In this document: positions 28,128-36,199 of the stretch, piece after piece | Layout: each line of letters starts with the position of its first letter | Position numbering within the stretch: position 1 is the stretch's first letter | Source of the DNA: Myxococcus xanthus | Lineage (GTDB): Bacteria; Myxococcota; Myxococcia; Myxococcales; Myxococcaceae | DNA: 64,000 nt | Direction of reading: 5' to 3' | Assembly (NCBI RefSeq): GCF_006402735.1 | Contig: NZ_CP017174.1 | Span: 1,615,001-1,679,000, forward strand | Made by a program: the position numbers and the translations under genes | Notes under the pieces: generated by a model | Database searches by the model: none | The model's input: the letters and a program-made list of their open reading frames with translations, nothing else | Told to the model about the DNA's origin: nothing

Positions 28128-30482
28128 ATGCACCCCTACGCCGCTGAGCTTTCCCAGGAGCTGGGCCTCAGGCCCGAGCAGGTGGACCGGACCCTCGCGC
28201 TGCAAGAGGACGGAGCCACGGTCCCCTTCATCGCGCGCTACCGCAAGGAGGTCACGGGCGGCCTGGACGAGGTCCAGATTCAAACCATCTTCGACCGGGC
28301 CACGGAGCGCGCCGAGCTGGACTCCCGGCGCGACACCATCCTCCGCACCATTGAGGAGCAGGGGAAGCTGACGCCGGAGCTGGCGAAGGCGCTCAAGGGC
28401 GCGAAGACACGCACGGAGCTGGAGGACCTCTACCTCCCCTACAAGCCCAAGCGCCGCACGCGCGCCGCCATTGCCCGGGAGCGCGGGCTGGAGCCGCTGG
28501 CGGACCTGGTGTGGAAGCAGGACGGCCGCCGCGGCGAGGACGTGGCCGCGCGCGTGCGCCCCTACATCAACTCGGAGAAGGATGTGCCGGACCAGGCCGC
28601 GGCGCTCGCGGGCGCGCGAGACATCTGCGCCGAGCGCGTGGCCGAAGATGCCGGTCTGCGCCGTGAGGCCCGTGAGGTGAGCGCGCGCCGGGGCACGCTG
28701 TGCTCGAACGTGGTGCCCGCGAAGAAGGGCGAGACGACCAAGTTCGAGAACTACTACGGCCACGAGGAGCCCCTGTCCCAGGCCCCCTCGCACCGCGTGC
28801 TGGCGCTGCTGCGCGGCGAGGAAGAGGGCGTGCTGAAGGTGAAGCTCTCCCTGCCCGACGACGAGGTGAAGGGCCTGCTGGCCGGGCGCGTGGTGACGAA
28901 GCCGCAGTCCCTGTTCGCGCAGGAGTTGCGCTCCGCCGTGGAGGACAGCTGGGACCGGTTGATGGGCCCCTCGTTGGAGGCGGAGCTGCGCGCGGAGCTG
29001 AAGGAGCGCGCGGACCGGCAGGCCATTGGCGTCTTCGGGGAGAACCTGCGCCACCTGCTGCTCACGCCGCCCGCAGGCGCCCGCGCGGTGCTGGCCCTGG
29101 ACCCGGGCCTGCGCACGGGCACCAAGCTGGCGATGATGGACGTCACTGGCAAGGTGGTGGAGACGGTGACGCTCTACTCGGAGCGCGGCGCGGACGAACG
29201 CGCCCGGGCGGCGAAGCTGCTGGCCGCGGTGGTGCAGAAGCACAAGCCGGAGCTCGTGGCCGTGGGCAACGGCACGGGCAGCCGCGAGGCGGAAGTCTTC
29301 GTACGCGACACGCTGAAGGCGATGGGCTCGCAGGTCCCCGTGGTGTCGGTGAGCGAGCAGGGTGCGTCCATCTACTCTGCCTCCGAGGTGGCCCGGGACG
29401 AGTTCCCGGACCTGGACGTCAGCCTGCGCGGCGCGGTGTCCATTGGCCGGCGCCTCCAGGACCCGCTGGCGGAGCTGGTGAAGATCGACCCCAAGAGCAT
29501 CGGCGTGGGGCAGTACCAACACGACGTGGACCAGGGGCTGCTCAAGAAGAAGCTGGGCGAGGTGGTGGACTCGTGCGTCAACGCGGTGGGCGTGGACGTC
29601 AACACCGCGTCTCCGCAGTTGTTGGAGCACGTGTCCGGCGTGGGGCCGTCCCTGGCGAAGAAGCTGGTGGCGCACCGCGCGTCGAAGGGCCGCTTCACCA
29701 CGCGGCGCGAACTACTGAAGGTGAGCGGCCTGGGGCCGAAGACGTTCGAACAGGCGGCGGGCTTCCTGCGCGTGCGCGGGACGGAGCCGCTGGACGCCAG
29801 CGCCGTCCACCCGGAGCGCTACGGCGTCGTGGAGCGCATGGCCAAGGATTTGGGCGTGGCCGTGAGCGCGCTGGTGGGCAACGCCGAGCTGGTGCGCAAG
29901 ATTGACCCGAAGCGCTATCTGGGCCCGGACCTGGGCGAGATGACGCTCAAGGACATCCTGGCGGAGCTGGAGAAGCCCAGCCGCGACCCGCGCGGCGACT
30001 TCACCGCGCCCCAGCACCGCGAGGACCTGCGCTCGCTGGAGGACGTGAAGGAGGGCATGGTGCTCCAGGGCGTGGTGACGAACGTCACCGCGTTCGGCGC
30101 CTTCGTGGACGTGGGCGTGCACCAGGACGGCCTCGTCCACGTGTCGCAAATCTCCACGCGCTTCGTGAAGGACCCCTCCGAGGTGGTGAAGGTGGGGGAC
30201 CGGCTGACGGTGCGCGTGCTCACCGTGGACCTGGCGCGCAAGCGGCTGGCGCTCTCCGTGCGAGCGGTGCAGGAGGGTGGGGCGCCGCAGCCGTCGGGCC
30301 GCCCCCCCGTCGGTGGGGCCACGGGGCCGGGCCGCATGACGGAGCGCGGCGGCGGAAGCGGCGGGCCTCCTCGTCAGGGCGCCCGGCCTGCCTCCGGCCC
30401 GGGGCCGAAGCCGCCGTCGGGGCCCGGTGAGAAGAAGGGCCCGGAGCCGTTCAACAACCCGTTCAGCAAGCTCAAGCGCTGA
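28128..30482 (+). CDS. tex: Tex-like RNA-binding transcription accessory protein
   Basis: A 784-residue protein with the full Tex layout: an N-terminal helical domain, a YqgF/RuvX-like nuclease-fold domain (starting LALDPGLRTG near 325), a helix-hairpin-helix region (about 500-560), and an S1 RNA-binding domain (about 643-714). The C-terminal 65 residues are a proline/glycine-rich tail. Tex relates to eukaryotic Spt6 and influences transcription and RNA turnover. ATG at 28128 (MHPYAAELSQEL) is chosen over a much longer open frame that runs through the GNAT gene. Confidence 0.9.
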   Translation: MHPYAAELSQELGLRPEQVDRTLALQEDGATVPFIARYRKEVTGGLDEVQIQTIFDRATERAELDSRRDTILRTIEEQGKLTPELAKALKGAKTRTELEDLYLPYKPKRRTRAAIARERGLEPLADLVWKQDGRRGEDVAARVRPYINSEKDVPDQAAALAGARDICAERVAEDAGLRREAREVSARRGTLCSNVVPAKKGETTKFENYYGHEEPLSQAPSHRVLALLRGEEEGVLKVKLSLPDDEVKGLLAGRVVTKPQSLFAQELRSAVEDSWDRLMGPSLEAELRAELKERADRQAIGVFGENLRHLLLTPPAGARAVLALDPGLRTGTKLAMMDVTGKVVETVTLYSERGADERARAAKLLAAVVQKHKPELVAVGNGTGSREAEVFVRDTLKAMGSQVPVVSVSEQGASIYSASEVARDEFPDLDVSLRGAVSIGRRLQDPLAELVKIDPKSIGVGQYQHDVDQGLLKKKLGEVVDSCVNAVGVDVNTASPQLLEHVSGVGPSLAKKLVAHRASKGRFTTRRELLKVSGLGPKTFEQAAGFLRVRGTEPLDASAVHPERYGVVERMAKDLGVAVSALVGNAELVRKIDPKRYLGPDLGEMTLKDILAELEKPSRDPRGDFTAPQHREDLRSLEDVKEGMVLQGVVTNVTAFGAFVDVGVHQDGLVHVSQISTRFVKDPSEVVKVGDRLTVRVLTVDLARKRLALSVRAVQEGGAPQPSGRPPVGGATGPGRMTERGGGSGGPPRQGARPASGPGPKPPSGPGEKKGPEPFNNPFSKLKR

Positions 30483-30494
30483 CGGGGCGTCGCC

Positions 30495-31619
30495 TCACTT
30501 CGCGTCGATGAGGAAGGGACGGACTTCCCCCGCGAGCACCTGGTTGCGCGCCAGCAGCTTCGCGAACCGGTCCGTCCCATTGCGTGTGTCGAAGCGGGTC
30601 GCGATGTCCCGGGCTTGCCCCAGCGTCCAGGCGTGCAGGGCCCGGACGTCGTAGCCGCCATCCGCCTGGTGATTGGGGAACATTTTCGGCAGCCGCAGGC
30701 TCACCACGTCCCTGTCTCCGGCGGCCAGCACCCGCTCCAGCAGGAAGGCGGCGGCGGCGTAGAAGGTGAAGCGGTCCCGGTAGCTCGGGTGGTCCAGCGC
30801 CCAGCCCAGGTGCTTCTCCAGCAGCGTCAGCCCGCGCGACAGGTTGTCCGTCAGGGCGAGGAACTCCATGTGCTCGCCCACGGTGGAGAGGAACTCGCGG
30901 TTCTTCGTCACCATGGCGTAGCCGCGGCGGTGGATTTCGCGCGCCTGCTCCAGCTCACCCAGCTTGAACAGCGGGTAGAGCACCGTGCCCAGCGTCAGGT
31001 GCGGAATCTCCGCGCAGGACTTGCGGCCGTCCAGGATGGGCTTCGCCTTGCGCAGCACCTGCTGCCATTCGCCCTTGTCGGCGTGGTGGTCCAGTTCGTC
31101 GTCCAGCTCGCACACGCGGCAGTCGGTGAGGTGGTCGCGGCGCGCCTCCAGCCACCCGTTCCACAGCCGCTCCACTTCCTCGGCGGCGTCACCCATCTCC
31201 CGCGCGGCCTGGTAGCGCATCTTCAGCACCGCGCGCACCCCGGAGTCCGTGGCCTTGAAGCACTGCTCCACGTCGTCCAGCGCGTCCTGAATCTGCTTGC
31301 GGGTGATGTGAGGGAACTCCTTGATGCGCCCCACCACCCACTTCTGCTTCCAGAACATCTCCTCCGGGTCGAAGCGCTTCGGGTCCTTCTTCTGCTGTCC
31401 CCGGCACCACGCGAAGGCCACCAGCGCCTTGTCCGGGAAGCCGCCGAAGGTCGCCGCGTCGATGAGGGCGTCCCGCATCCGGTAGCCCAGGCCCACGTCC
31501 TTGTGCGTGTCCGCCAGGCGCACCGCCTCTTCCAGCAGCCGCACCTTGCTCTCGCCTTCCGCCAGGCCGTCCGCCTGTTCGAAGAGCGACTCCGCCTGCT
31601 CGCGCCAGTCACCGCTCAT
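30495..31619 (-). CDS. Helical-repeat (TPR-like) protein coupled to the HSP90 gene
   Basis: A 374-residue, almost entirely alpha-helical soluble protein with alanine/leucine/arginine spacing suggesting TPR-type hairpins, mainly around 1-60 and 215-310. It contains several Cys-x2-Cys-like or His/Asp-rich stretches (CRVCELDDELDHH) in the middle. It has no enzymatic motif. Its ATG overlaps the stop of the HSP90-family gene by one base (TGATG), so the two are translationally coupled. I infer a dedicated partner or co-chaperone. It ends 12 bases from the convergent tex gene. Confidence 0.6.
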   Translation of the reverse strand: MSGDWREQAESLFEQADGLAEGESKVRLLEEAVRLADTHKDVGLGYRMRDALIDAATFGGFPDKALVAFAWCRGQQKKDPKRFDPEEMFWKQKWVVGRIKEFPHITRKQIQDALDDVEQCFKATDSGVRAVLKMRYQAAREMGDAAEEVERLWNGWLEARRDHLTDCRVCELDDELDHHADKGEWQQVLRKAKPILDGRKSCAEIPHLTLGTVLYPLFKLGELEQAREIHRRGYAMVTKNREFLSTVGEHMEFLALTDNLSRGLTLLEKHLGWALDHPSYRDRFTFYAAAAFLLERVLAAGDRDVVSLRLPKMFPNHQADGGYDVRALHAWTLGQARDIATRFDTRNGTDRFAKLLARNQVLAGEVRPFLIDAK

Positions 31620-33475
31620 CAGTGCAGCCCCCGGGGACCCGCGCCGCCGCTGCCTTCGCCGCCGCGCTCGCCATCCCCGCCCAACTGCGCGGAGATGAGG
31701 CCCAGCAGGCCCTGGTTCAGCAGCACCATCTCCTGTGCGTTCAACGGATGGTGTCCCAAGAGCAGTGCTTGCACGTAGAGCATCTCCACCGACAGCTTCA
31801 GCATGTCCCGGTCCGCCACCGCCGCCAGCCGCCGCACCACCGGGTTGTGGAGGTTGAAGCACAGCTGCGCCGGCTCGCTGCCCGATGCCGCCATGACGCT
31901 GTCCAACACTCCGGCGTACAGGTCATCCGACTCCTCGCGGGCCCGCTCGGCGTCGCGCCGGAACGCGCCCTCCGCGTCCGAGCTGTAGAGCGTGGGCACC
32001 TCCGCCGGGTAGAACTTCTTCACCACCGCGCCGCAGCGGAACGGCGCCAGCACGCGCTCCGCCATGCGCAGCAGCGGGAAGGTGGCCTCGCGCTCGTCCA
32101 GGGTGAGCTCCTCGAAGCTCTGCGGCAGGTCCGCGGAGGAGAAGGGCTCCACCTGCACGTCCGGCACCGCGTGCGGCAGCTTCTCCAGCAGTGACGTGTC
32201 GTGCGTGTACGCCGCGTTGATGATGCACAGACCTTGGGCACTGGCCACCTGGGCAATCTGCCGGAAGCCGTCCACTGTGGACGTGTAGCGCACCACGGGG
32301 TGCGCGCGCCGGTAGTCCGCCAGCGTCATCATCCCCATCGACGTCTCGAAGGGCAGCCAGTGGATGATGAGGCGGTAGAAGTCATCGTCATCCAGCGCCA
32401 GCGCCTTCACGCTCAGCCCGTGCAGGGCAATCAACCGCTGGAGCGCGCGCGGGTCCTCACGCGCCAGCTCCATCAGGTAGCCGCGCAGGGACTGCCCCAG
32501 GGACTCGCGCGCCGCGGCGAGTGCGTCGTCCTCGTAGAAGGACTCCCGGCTGGCGGTGGGCCGCAGCGCGTTGGCGTTCACCACGCACTTCACGAAGAAG
32601 GCCCAGTCCGGCAGCAGGTTCTCCGCGCTCTCCGACAGCAGCATGTGCTTGAGGTACACGCGGTGCTTCTGCCGTGAGTTGAAGTTCGGCGACGCGGGCA
32701 GCACGTAGGCCACCCCGTCCACGTCTCCGGCGGTGGAGCGCAGGGGGATGCAGTCGACGAAGTCCGTGTCGAACAGCTCGCGCCCGTAGGCGAGCAGCGC
32801 CTTGCGCCGCTCCGAGGCGCTGTCGTACTGGCGGCGCCAGGGGGCGCCGGAGGTGTCCAGCCGCTCGGTGCCCTGGTCCGTGGTGAGGTGGATGGGGAAG
32901 GGCAGCAGGCCGCCGTAGTGGCTGGCGAGGTTTCGCAGCCGCGTGGCGGTGAACCAATGGGCCATGTCCGGGCGGGCCACCAGGAACACCTGGGTGCCGG
33001 GCTGGGCGAGCGGGTGCTCGGAGGGCCGCACGGCGTACGTGCCGTCGTGCCGGCCCCGCCATTCCAGGGTGCGCCCGTCGCCGCGCGCCGAGCGCGTCAC
33101 CACCAGCAGCTCGTCACACACCATGAAACAGGACAGCAGGCCGATGCCGAACTGGCCGATGAAGTCGTTGCGGCGGGCTTCCAGGGCTTCCCGCTTGGAG
33201 GACTCACCGATGGTGGCCAGGAAGCGGTGGATTTCGTCCTCGGTCAGCCCCACGCCATCGTCGGTGAAGAGCAGGGTGGGCGGGCTGCCGTCCTGCTTCT
33301 CCATCAGCTCCAGCCGGACGGTGCCCGCATGGCCGGGCTCCACGAGCTGGCGGGCGCGGATGGCATCGGTGGCGTTCTGGAGCAGCTCGCGTACGTAGAC
33401 GCCCGGGGAGCTGTACAGGTGGTGAGACAGGAGGTCGATGACCCCGCGGAGGCTGACTTGAAATCGGTGGTCCAC
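31619..33475 (-). CDS. HSP90-family (HtpG-like) chaperone, divergent
   Basis: A 618-residue protein of HtpG length. The GHKL ATPase motifs are present: ELLQNATDAIR (near 29-39), TDDGVGLTEDE, and the lid FIGQFGIGLLS. A middle-domain segment ASRESFYED resembles the arginine loop used for ATP hydrolysis. The remainder diverges strongly from classical HtpG, and the C-terminus is glycine-rich. It would be an ATP-driven cytoplasmic chaperone with a specialised client. The GTG start opens directly on the conserved N-terminal strand. It is divergent from the MBL gene and coupled to the helical-repeat gene. Confidence 0.8.
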   Translation of the reverse strand: MDHRFQVSLRGVIDLLSHHLYSSPGVYVRELLQNATDAIRARQLVEPGHAGTVRLELMEKQDGSPPTLLFTDDGVGLTEDEIHRFLATIGESSKREALEARRNDFIGQFGIGLLSCFMVCDELLVVTRSARGDGRTLEWRGRHDGTYAVRPSEHPLAQPGTQVFLVARPDMAHWFTATRLRNLASHYGGLLPFPIHLTTDQGTERLDTSGAPWRRQYDSASERRKALLAYGRELFDTDFVDCIPLRSTAGDVDGVAYVLPASPNFNSRQKHRVYLKHMLLSESAENLLPDWAFFVKCVVNANALRPTASRESFYEDDALAAARESLGQSLRGYLMELAREDPRALQRLIALHGLSVKALALDDDDFYRLIIHWLPFETSMGMMTLADYRRAHPVVRYTSTVDGFRQIAQVASAQGLCIINAAYTHDTSLLEKLPHAVPDVQVEPFSSADLPQSFEELTLDEREATFPLLRMAERVLAPFRCGAVVKKFYPAEVPTLYSSDAEGAFRRDAERAREESDDLYAGVLDSVMAASGSEPAQLCFNLHNPVVRRLAAVADRDMLKLSVEMLYVQALLLGHHPLNAQEMVLLNQGLLGLISAQLGGDGERGGEGSGGAGPRGLH

Positions 33476-33667
33476 GTGCCGCCGACGTTAGCGCACGCCC
33501 CCCGTCGTATCGACAGCCGAATCGAGCTTGAGACGCGGCGCGCACTTGGGCATCCATGGCAGGCCCTTGAATGGCCGCCCGGTCAGTGTCAGGTGGCAAT
33601 CCGGCCGTGGGGGACGTGTCACCACGGTGGCGGCAGGTCTTCACCTCGAAAGCAGGAGTGGATGGAT

Positions 33668-34501
33668 ATGCGGACGAAGCTCATGGCAGTGGTGGCGGGC
33701 GCGGCAATGGCCTTCGGCGGAACGGCGGCGGCGCAGGGCACCCCGGCGCCCGCCAAGGTCGCGGCCACCAAGGCCCCGGCGGCGGCCACCCGCGGCAAGA
33801 CGGAGGTGACGTGGTGGGGGCACGCGGCCTTCGTGATTCGCAGCCCGGGCGGCGCGGTGATTGCCATCGACCCCTGGCTCACCAACCCCAAGGCCCCGCG
33901 GGGCGCCGCGCAGCCGGAGGCGCTGGACGCCATCCTCCTCACCCACGGCCACTTCGACCACGTGGGCGAGGCCAAGGCGCTGGCCGAGAAGACGGGCGCG
34001 AAGGTCTACGGCTCCTTCGAGCTCATCAACCTGCTGGGCCTTCCGGAGGCCCAGGCCGTGGGCGCCAACGCGGGCGGCACCTTCCAGGTGAAGGACGTCA
34101 CGCTCCACCTGGTGGAGGCGGTCCACTCCAGCAGCTACGCCGCGGACCCGAAGTCGCCGGCGCAGTACGCGGGCGCGCCCCTGGGCTACGTGCTGGAAAT
34201 CGACAAGGGCCCTACGTTGTACCACGCGGGTGACACCGGACCCTTCGAGGGCATGTCGCTCATCGCCACCCAGTTCAAGCCCACCGTGGCCCTGCTCCCC
34301 ATTGGCGGCCACTTCACCATGGGCCCCGCGGAGGCGGCCCAGGCGGTGCGGCTCTTGAAGGTCAAGAGCGTGATTCCCATGCACTACGGCACCTTCCCGC
34401 TGCTCCAGGGCACCCCGGACGCGCTGACCGGCGAGCTGAAGAAGCTGCGTAGCACGGCCAAGGTGGTGGTCCCGGAGCCCGGCGCGACGACCGCGCTGTA
34501 G
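33668..34501 (+). CDS. Exported MBL-fold metal-dependent hydrolase (UlaG/UPF0173-like)
   Basis: A 277-residue protein with a signal peptide (about 1-20, ending TAAAQ). A metallo-beta-lactamase domain follows in which the two-metal motif HGHFDH lies at 93-98, with further ligands in YHAGDTG and MHYGTF. UPF0173/UlaG relatives act on lactones, phosphodiesters or RNA in the cytoplasm, so the signal peptide is uncommon. ATG at 33668 is preferred because AGGAG lies nine bases upstream; another ATG two codons earlier is too close to it. The substrate is unknown. Confidence 0.8.
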   Translation: MRTKLMAVVAGAAMAFGGTAAAQGTPAPAKVAATKAPAAATRGKTEVTWWGHAAFVIRSPGGAVIAIDPWLTNPKAPRGAAQPEALDAILLTHGHFDHVGEAKALAEKTGAKVYGSFELINLLGLPEAQAVGANAGGTFQVKDVTLHLVEAVHSSSYAADPKSPAQYAGAPLGYVLEIDKGPTLYHAGDTGPFEGMSLIATQFKPTVALLPIGGHFTMGPAEAAQAVRLLKVKSVIPMHYGTFPLLQGTPDALTGELKKLRSTAKVVVPEPGATTAL

Positions 34502-34667
34502 GCACCGGGAGCAGATGGTTGGGCCCGGTAGAAGTGGCGGTTCTATGCCCGCTGACTTCCGGGCCTTGACCCTGTCCCGTGGCCGAGTGGCAACCGGGAT
34601 GCCCCTGGGTTACATCCTGCTCTTTTCTCCGCGTGTGGGTCTTTCCCCGCGGTCCAGGGGTGTTCCG

Positions 34668-36044
34668 GTGTTGGACTTCACCAAGGCGGGGTGGCTCTTG
34701 CCACTCCTGACGGAGACGGTCGCCTTCGAAGCGGGCGCGCCGGTTCCGTCCGCGCCGCCGCTGGGCTCCGGGCGGGCCCGCGCCCGCGCGTACCTGCGGC
34801 GGACGCTGCGCGCCAGTGGCCTGCTGTACGGCACGCCCGCGGACGCACCCGCCGCGGCGGACGTGGCCCAGCCCACCGAGTTCCAGGCGCGCGTGCTGGA
34901 GGACCAGCTCTTTCACGCCGTGGTGCGGACGCTGGCGCTGATGGCGCTGGAGTTGGGCCGGCTCGTGGGGGCTCCGACGGCCGTTCGCACCGAGCATCTC
35001 CTGGTCCTGTTCGCGGTGCTCACCGGAGAGCTGGAGCTGGCGGAGACGGTGGACGCGGCGATTGCCTCGGGGCGTCCGGTGTCCCGGCGGCTGGTGGCGA
35101 AGGTGGAAGCGTCGCTGGTGAAGCGCTCGCCCGTGCTGGCGGGGGACCCGGTGTACGGGCTGGTGCTGCACAACGGCGCGCAGTACGCGGACGCGCAGCT
35201 GTTCTGCCGACAGGCCATTGACTACTTCTCGCGCGGCGCGCTGCACCGCGAGCGGGCGCAGCGGCGGCTGGACTTCGCGGCGCGGCAGAAGGCGCTGCTG
35301 GTGGACGTGCTGACGGGGCTGGCGTGTGTGGACCGGGTGCCGGGCGCGCCCGCGCGCCGCGCCATCCTGCGGCAGGTGGAGTACCTGCGGCTGCCGGCGG
35401 CGATGACGTCCGAGCTCAAGGCCGCGGTGAAGCAGTCCTTCGCCCGCCGCCGCCCGGTGCGGGACGTGGTGCGCCAGGTGCGCAGCGTGGACGTGCGCCA
35501 CTTCCTGCTGGAGCAGACGTTGCTGGCGGCGCTGGTGGATGGCCGCAAGACGCGGCGCGAGCGCGTCTTCATCCGCGAATTGGCGCAGGCGCTCCAGGTC
35601 CCGGACGCGGAGCTGCACCGGCTGGAGCTGGAGATGGCGGAGTTCTACGCCCGCCACCGCGCCATCGTGGACGTCTTCACCGTGTCGGACGCCGCGGGCG
35701 CCATGGGCGATGACCTGGTGGCCGGCATCCAGGAGACGCTGGAGAAGAACTTCTACCGGCTGATGCAGGAGGTCCGCGAGACGGGCGACCTGGCGGTGCT
35801 GCTGACGAAGGCGGCCCGGCGTCAGGCGCTCACGGGCGACGAGCGCCGGCGCATGCGCGCGCAGCTCGTCGACGTGGCCAAGGCGATTCCCGCGCTGGCC
35901 ATCTTCGCGGCGCCCGGCGGCATCCTGCTGCTCGCGGCGTTGGGGAAGGTGCTGCCCTTCAGCCTGCTGCCCAGCGCCTTCCAGGAGGCCGCGCCCGTCG
36001 AGGAGGACTTCGAGTACGTGGGACCGGAGCGCGAGGCCGGCTGA
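34668..36044 (+). CDS. TerB-like plus LETM1-like protein
   Basis: A 458-residue protein. A segment around 275-345 (LLAALVDGRKTRRERVFIREL) has the helical pattern of TerB tellurite-resistance domains. The C-terminal 75 residues (about 375-448) carry a LETM1-like signature: LTGDERRRMRAQL, then KAIPALAIFAAPGG and LLPSAF, with one hydrophobic segment. LETM1 is the mitochondrial K+/H+ or Ca2+/H+ exchange-related protein; bacterial relatives are poorly understood. GTG at 34668 has AGGGG seven bases upstream. The frame is open from 34515, but third-position GC is clearly lower before 34668. It is likely membrane-associated and could affect ion balance. Confidence 0.6.
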   Translation: MLDFTKAGWLLPLLTETVAFEAGAPVPSAPPLGSGRARARAYLRRTLRASGLLYGTPADAPAAADVAQPTEFQARVLEDQLFHAVVRTLALMALELGRLVGAPTAVRTEHLLVLFAVLTGELELAETVDAAIASGRPVSRRLVAKVEASLVKRSPVLAGDPVYGLVLHNGAQYADAQLFCRQAIDYFSRGALHRERAQRRLDFAARQKALLVDVLTGLACVDRVPGAPARRAILRQVEYLRLPAAMTSELKAAVKQSFARRRPVRDVVRQVRSVDVRHFLLEQTLLAALVDGRKTRRERVFIRELAQALQVPDAELHRLELEMAEFYARHRAIVDVFTVSDAAGAMGDDLVAGIQETLEKNFYRLMQEVRETGDLAVLLTKAARRQALTGDERRRMRAQLVDVAKAIPALAIFAAPGGILLLAALGKVLPFSLLPSAFQEAAPVEEDFEYVGPEREAG

Positions 36045-36199
36045 CGCGGGCCCCTGGCCGCTCGCCCTCCATCCATCCGGTGGAACGGGCCCGGCCGCGT
36101 TCACGCCTGGACATCACCTTCGTGGGGTGGTTCCACGGAAGCGTCGATGCGCGCGCGGACCTGTGACATAGGACGGAGTGGTTTGGGATTGCTCGCGCG

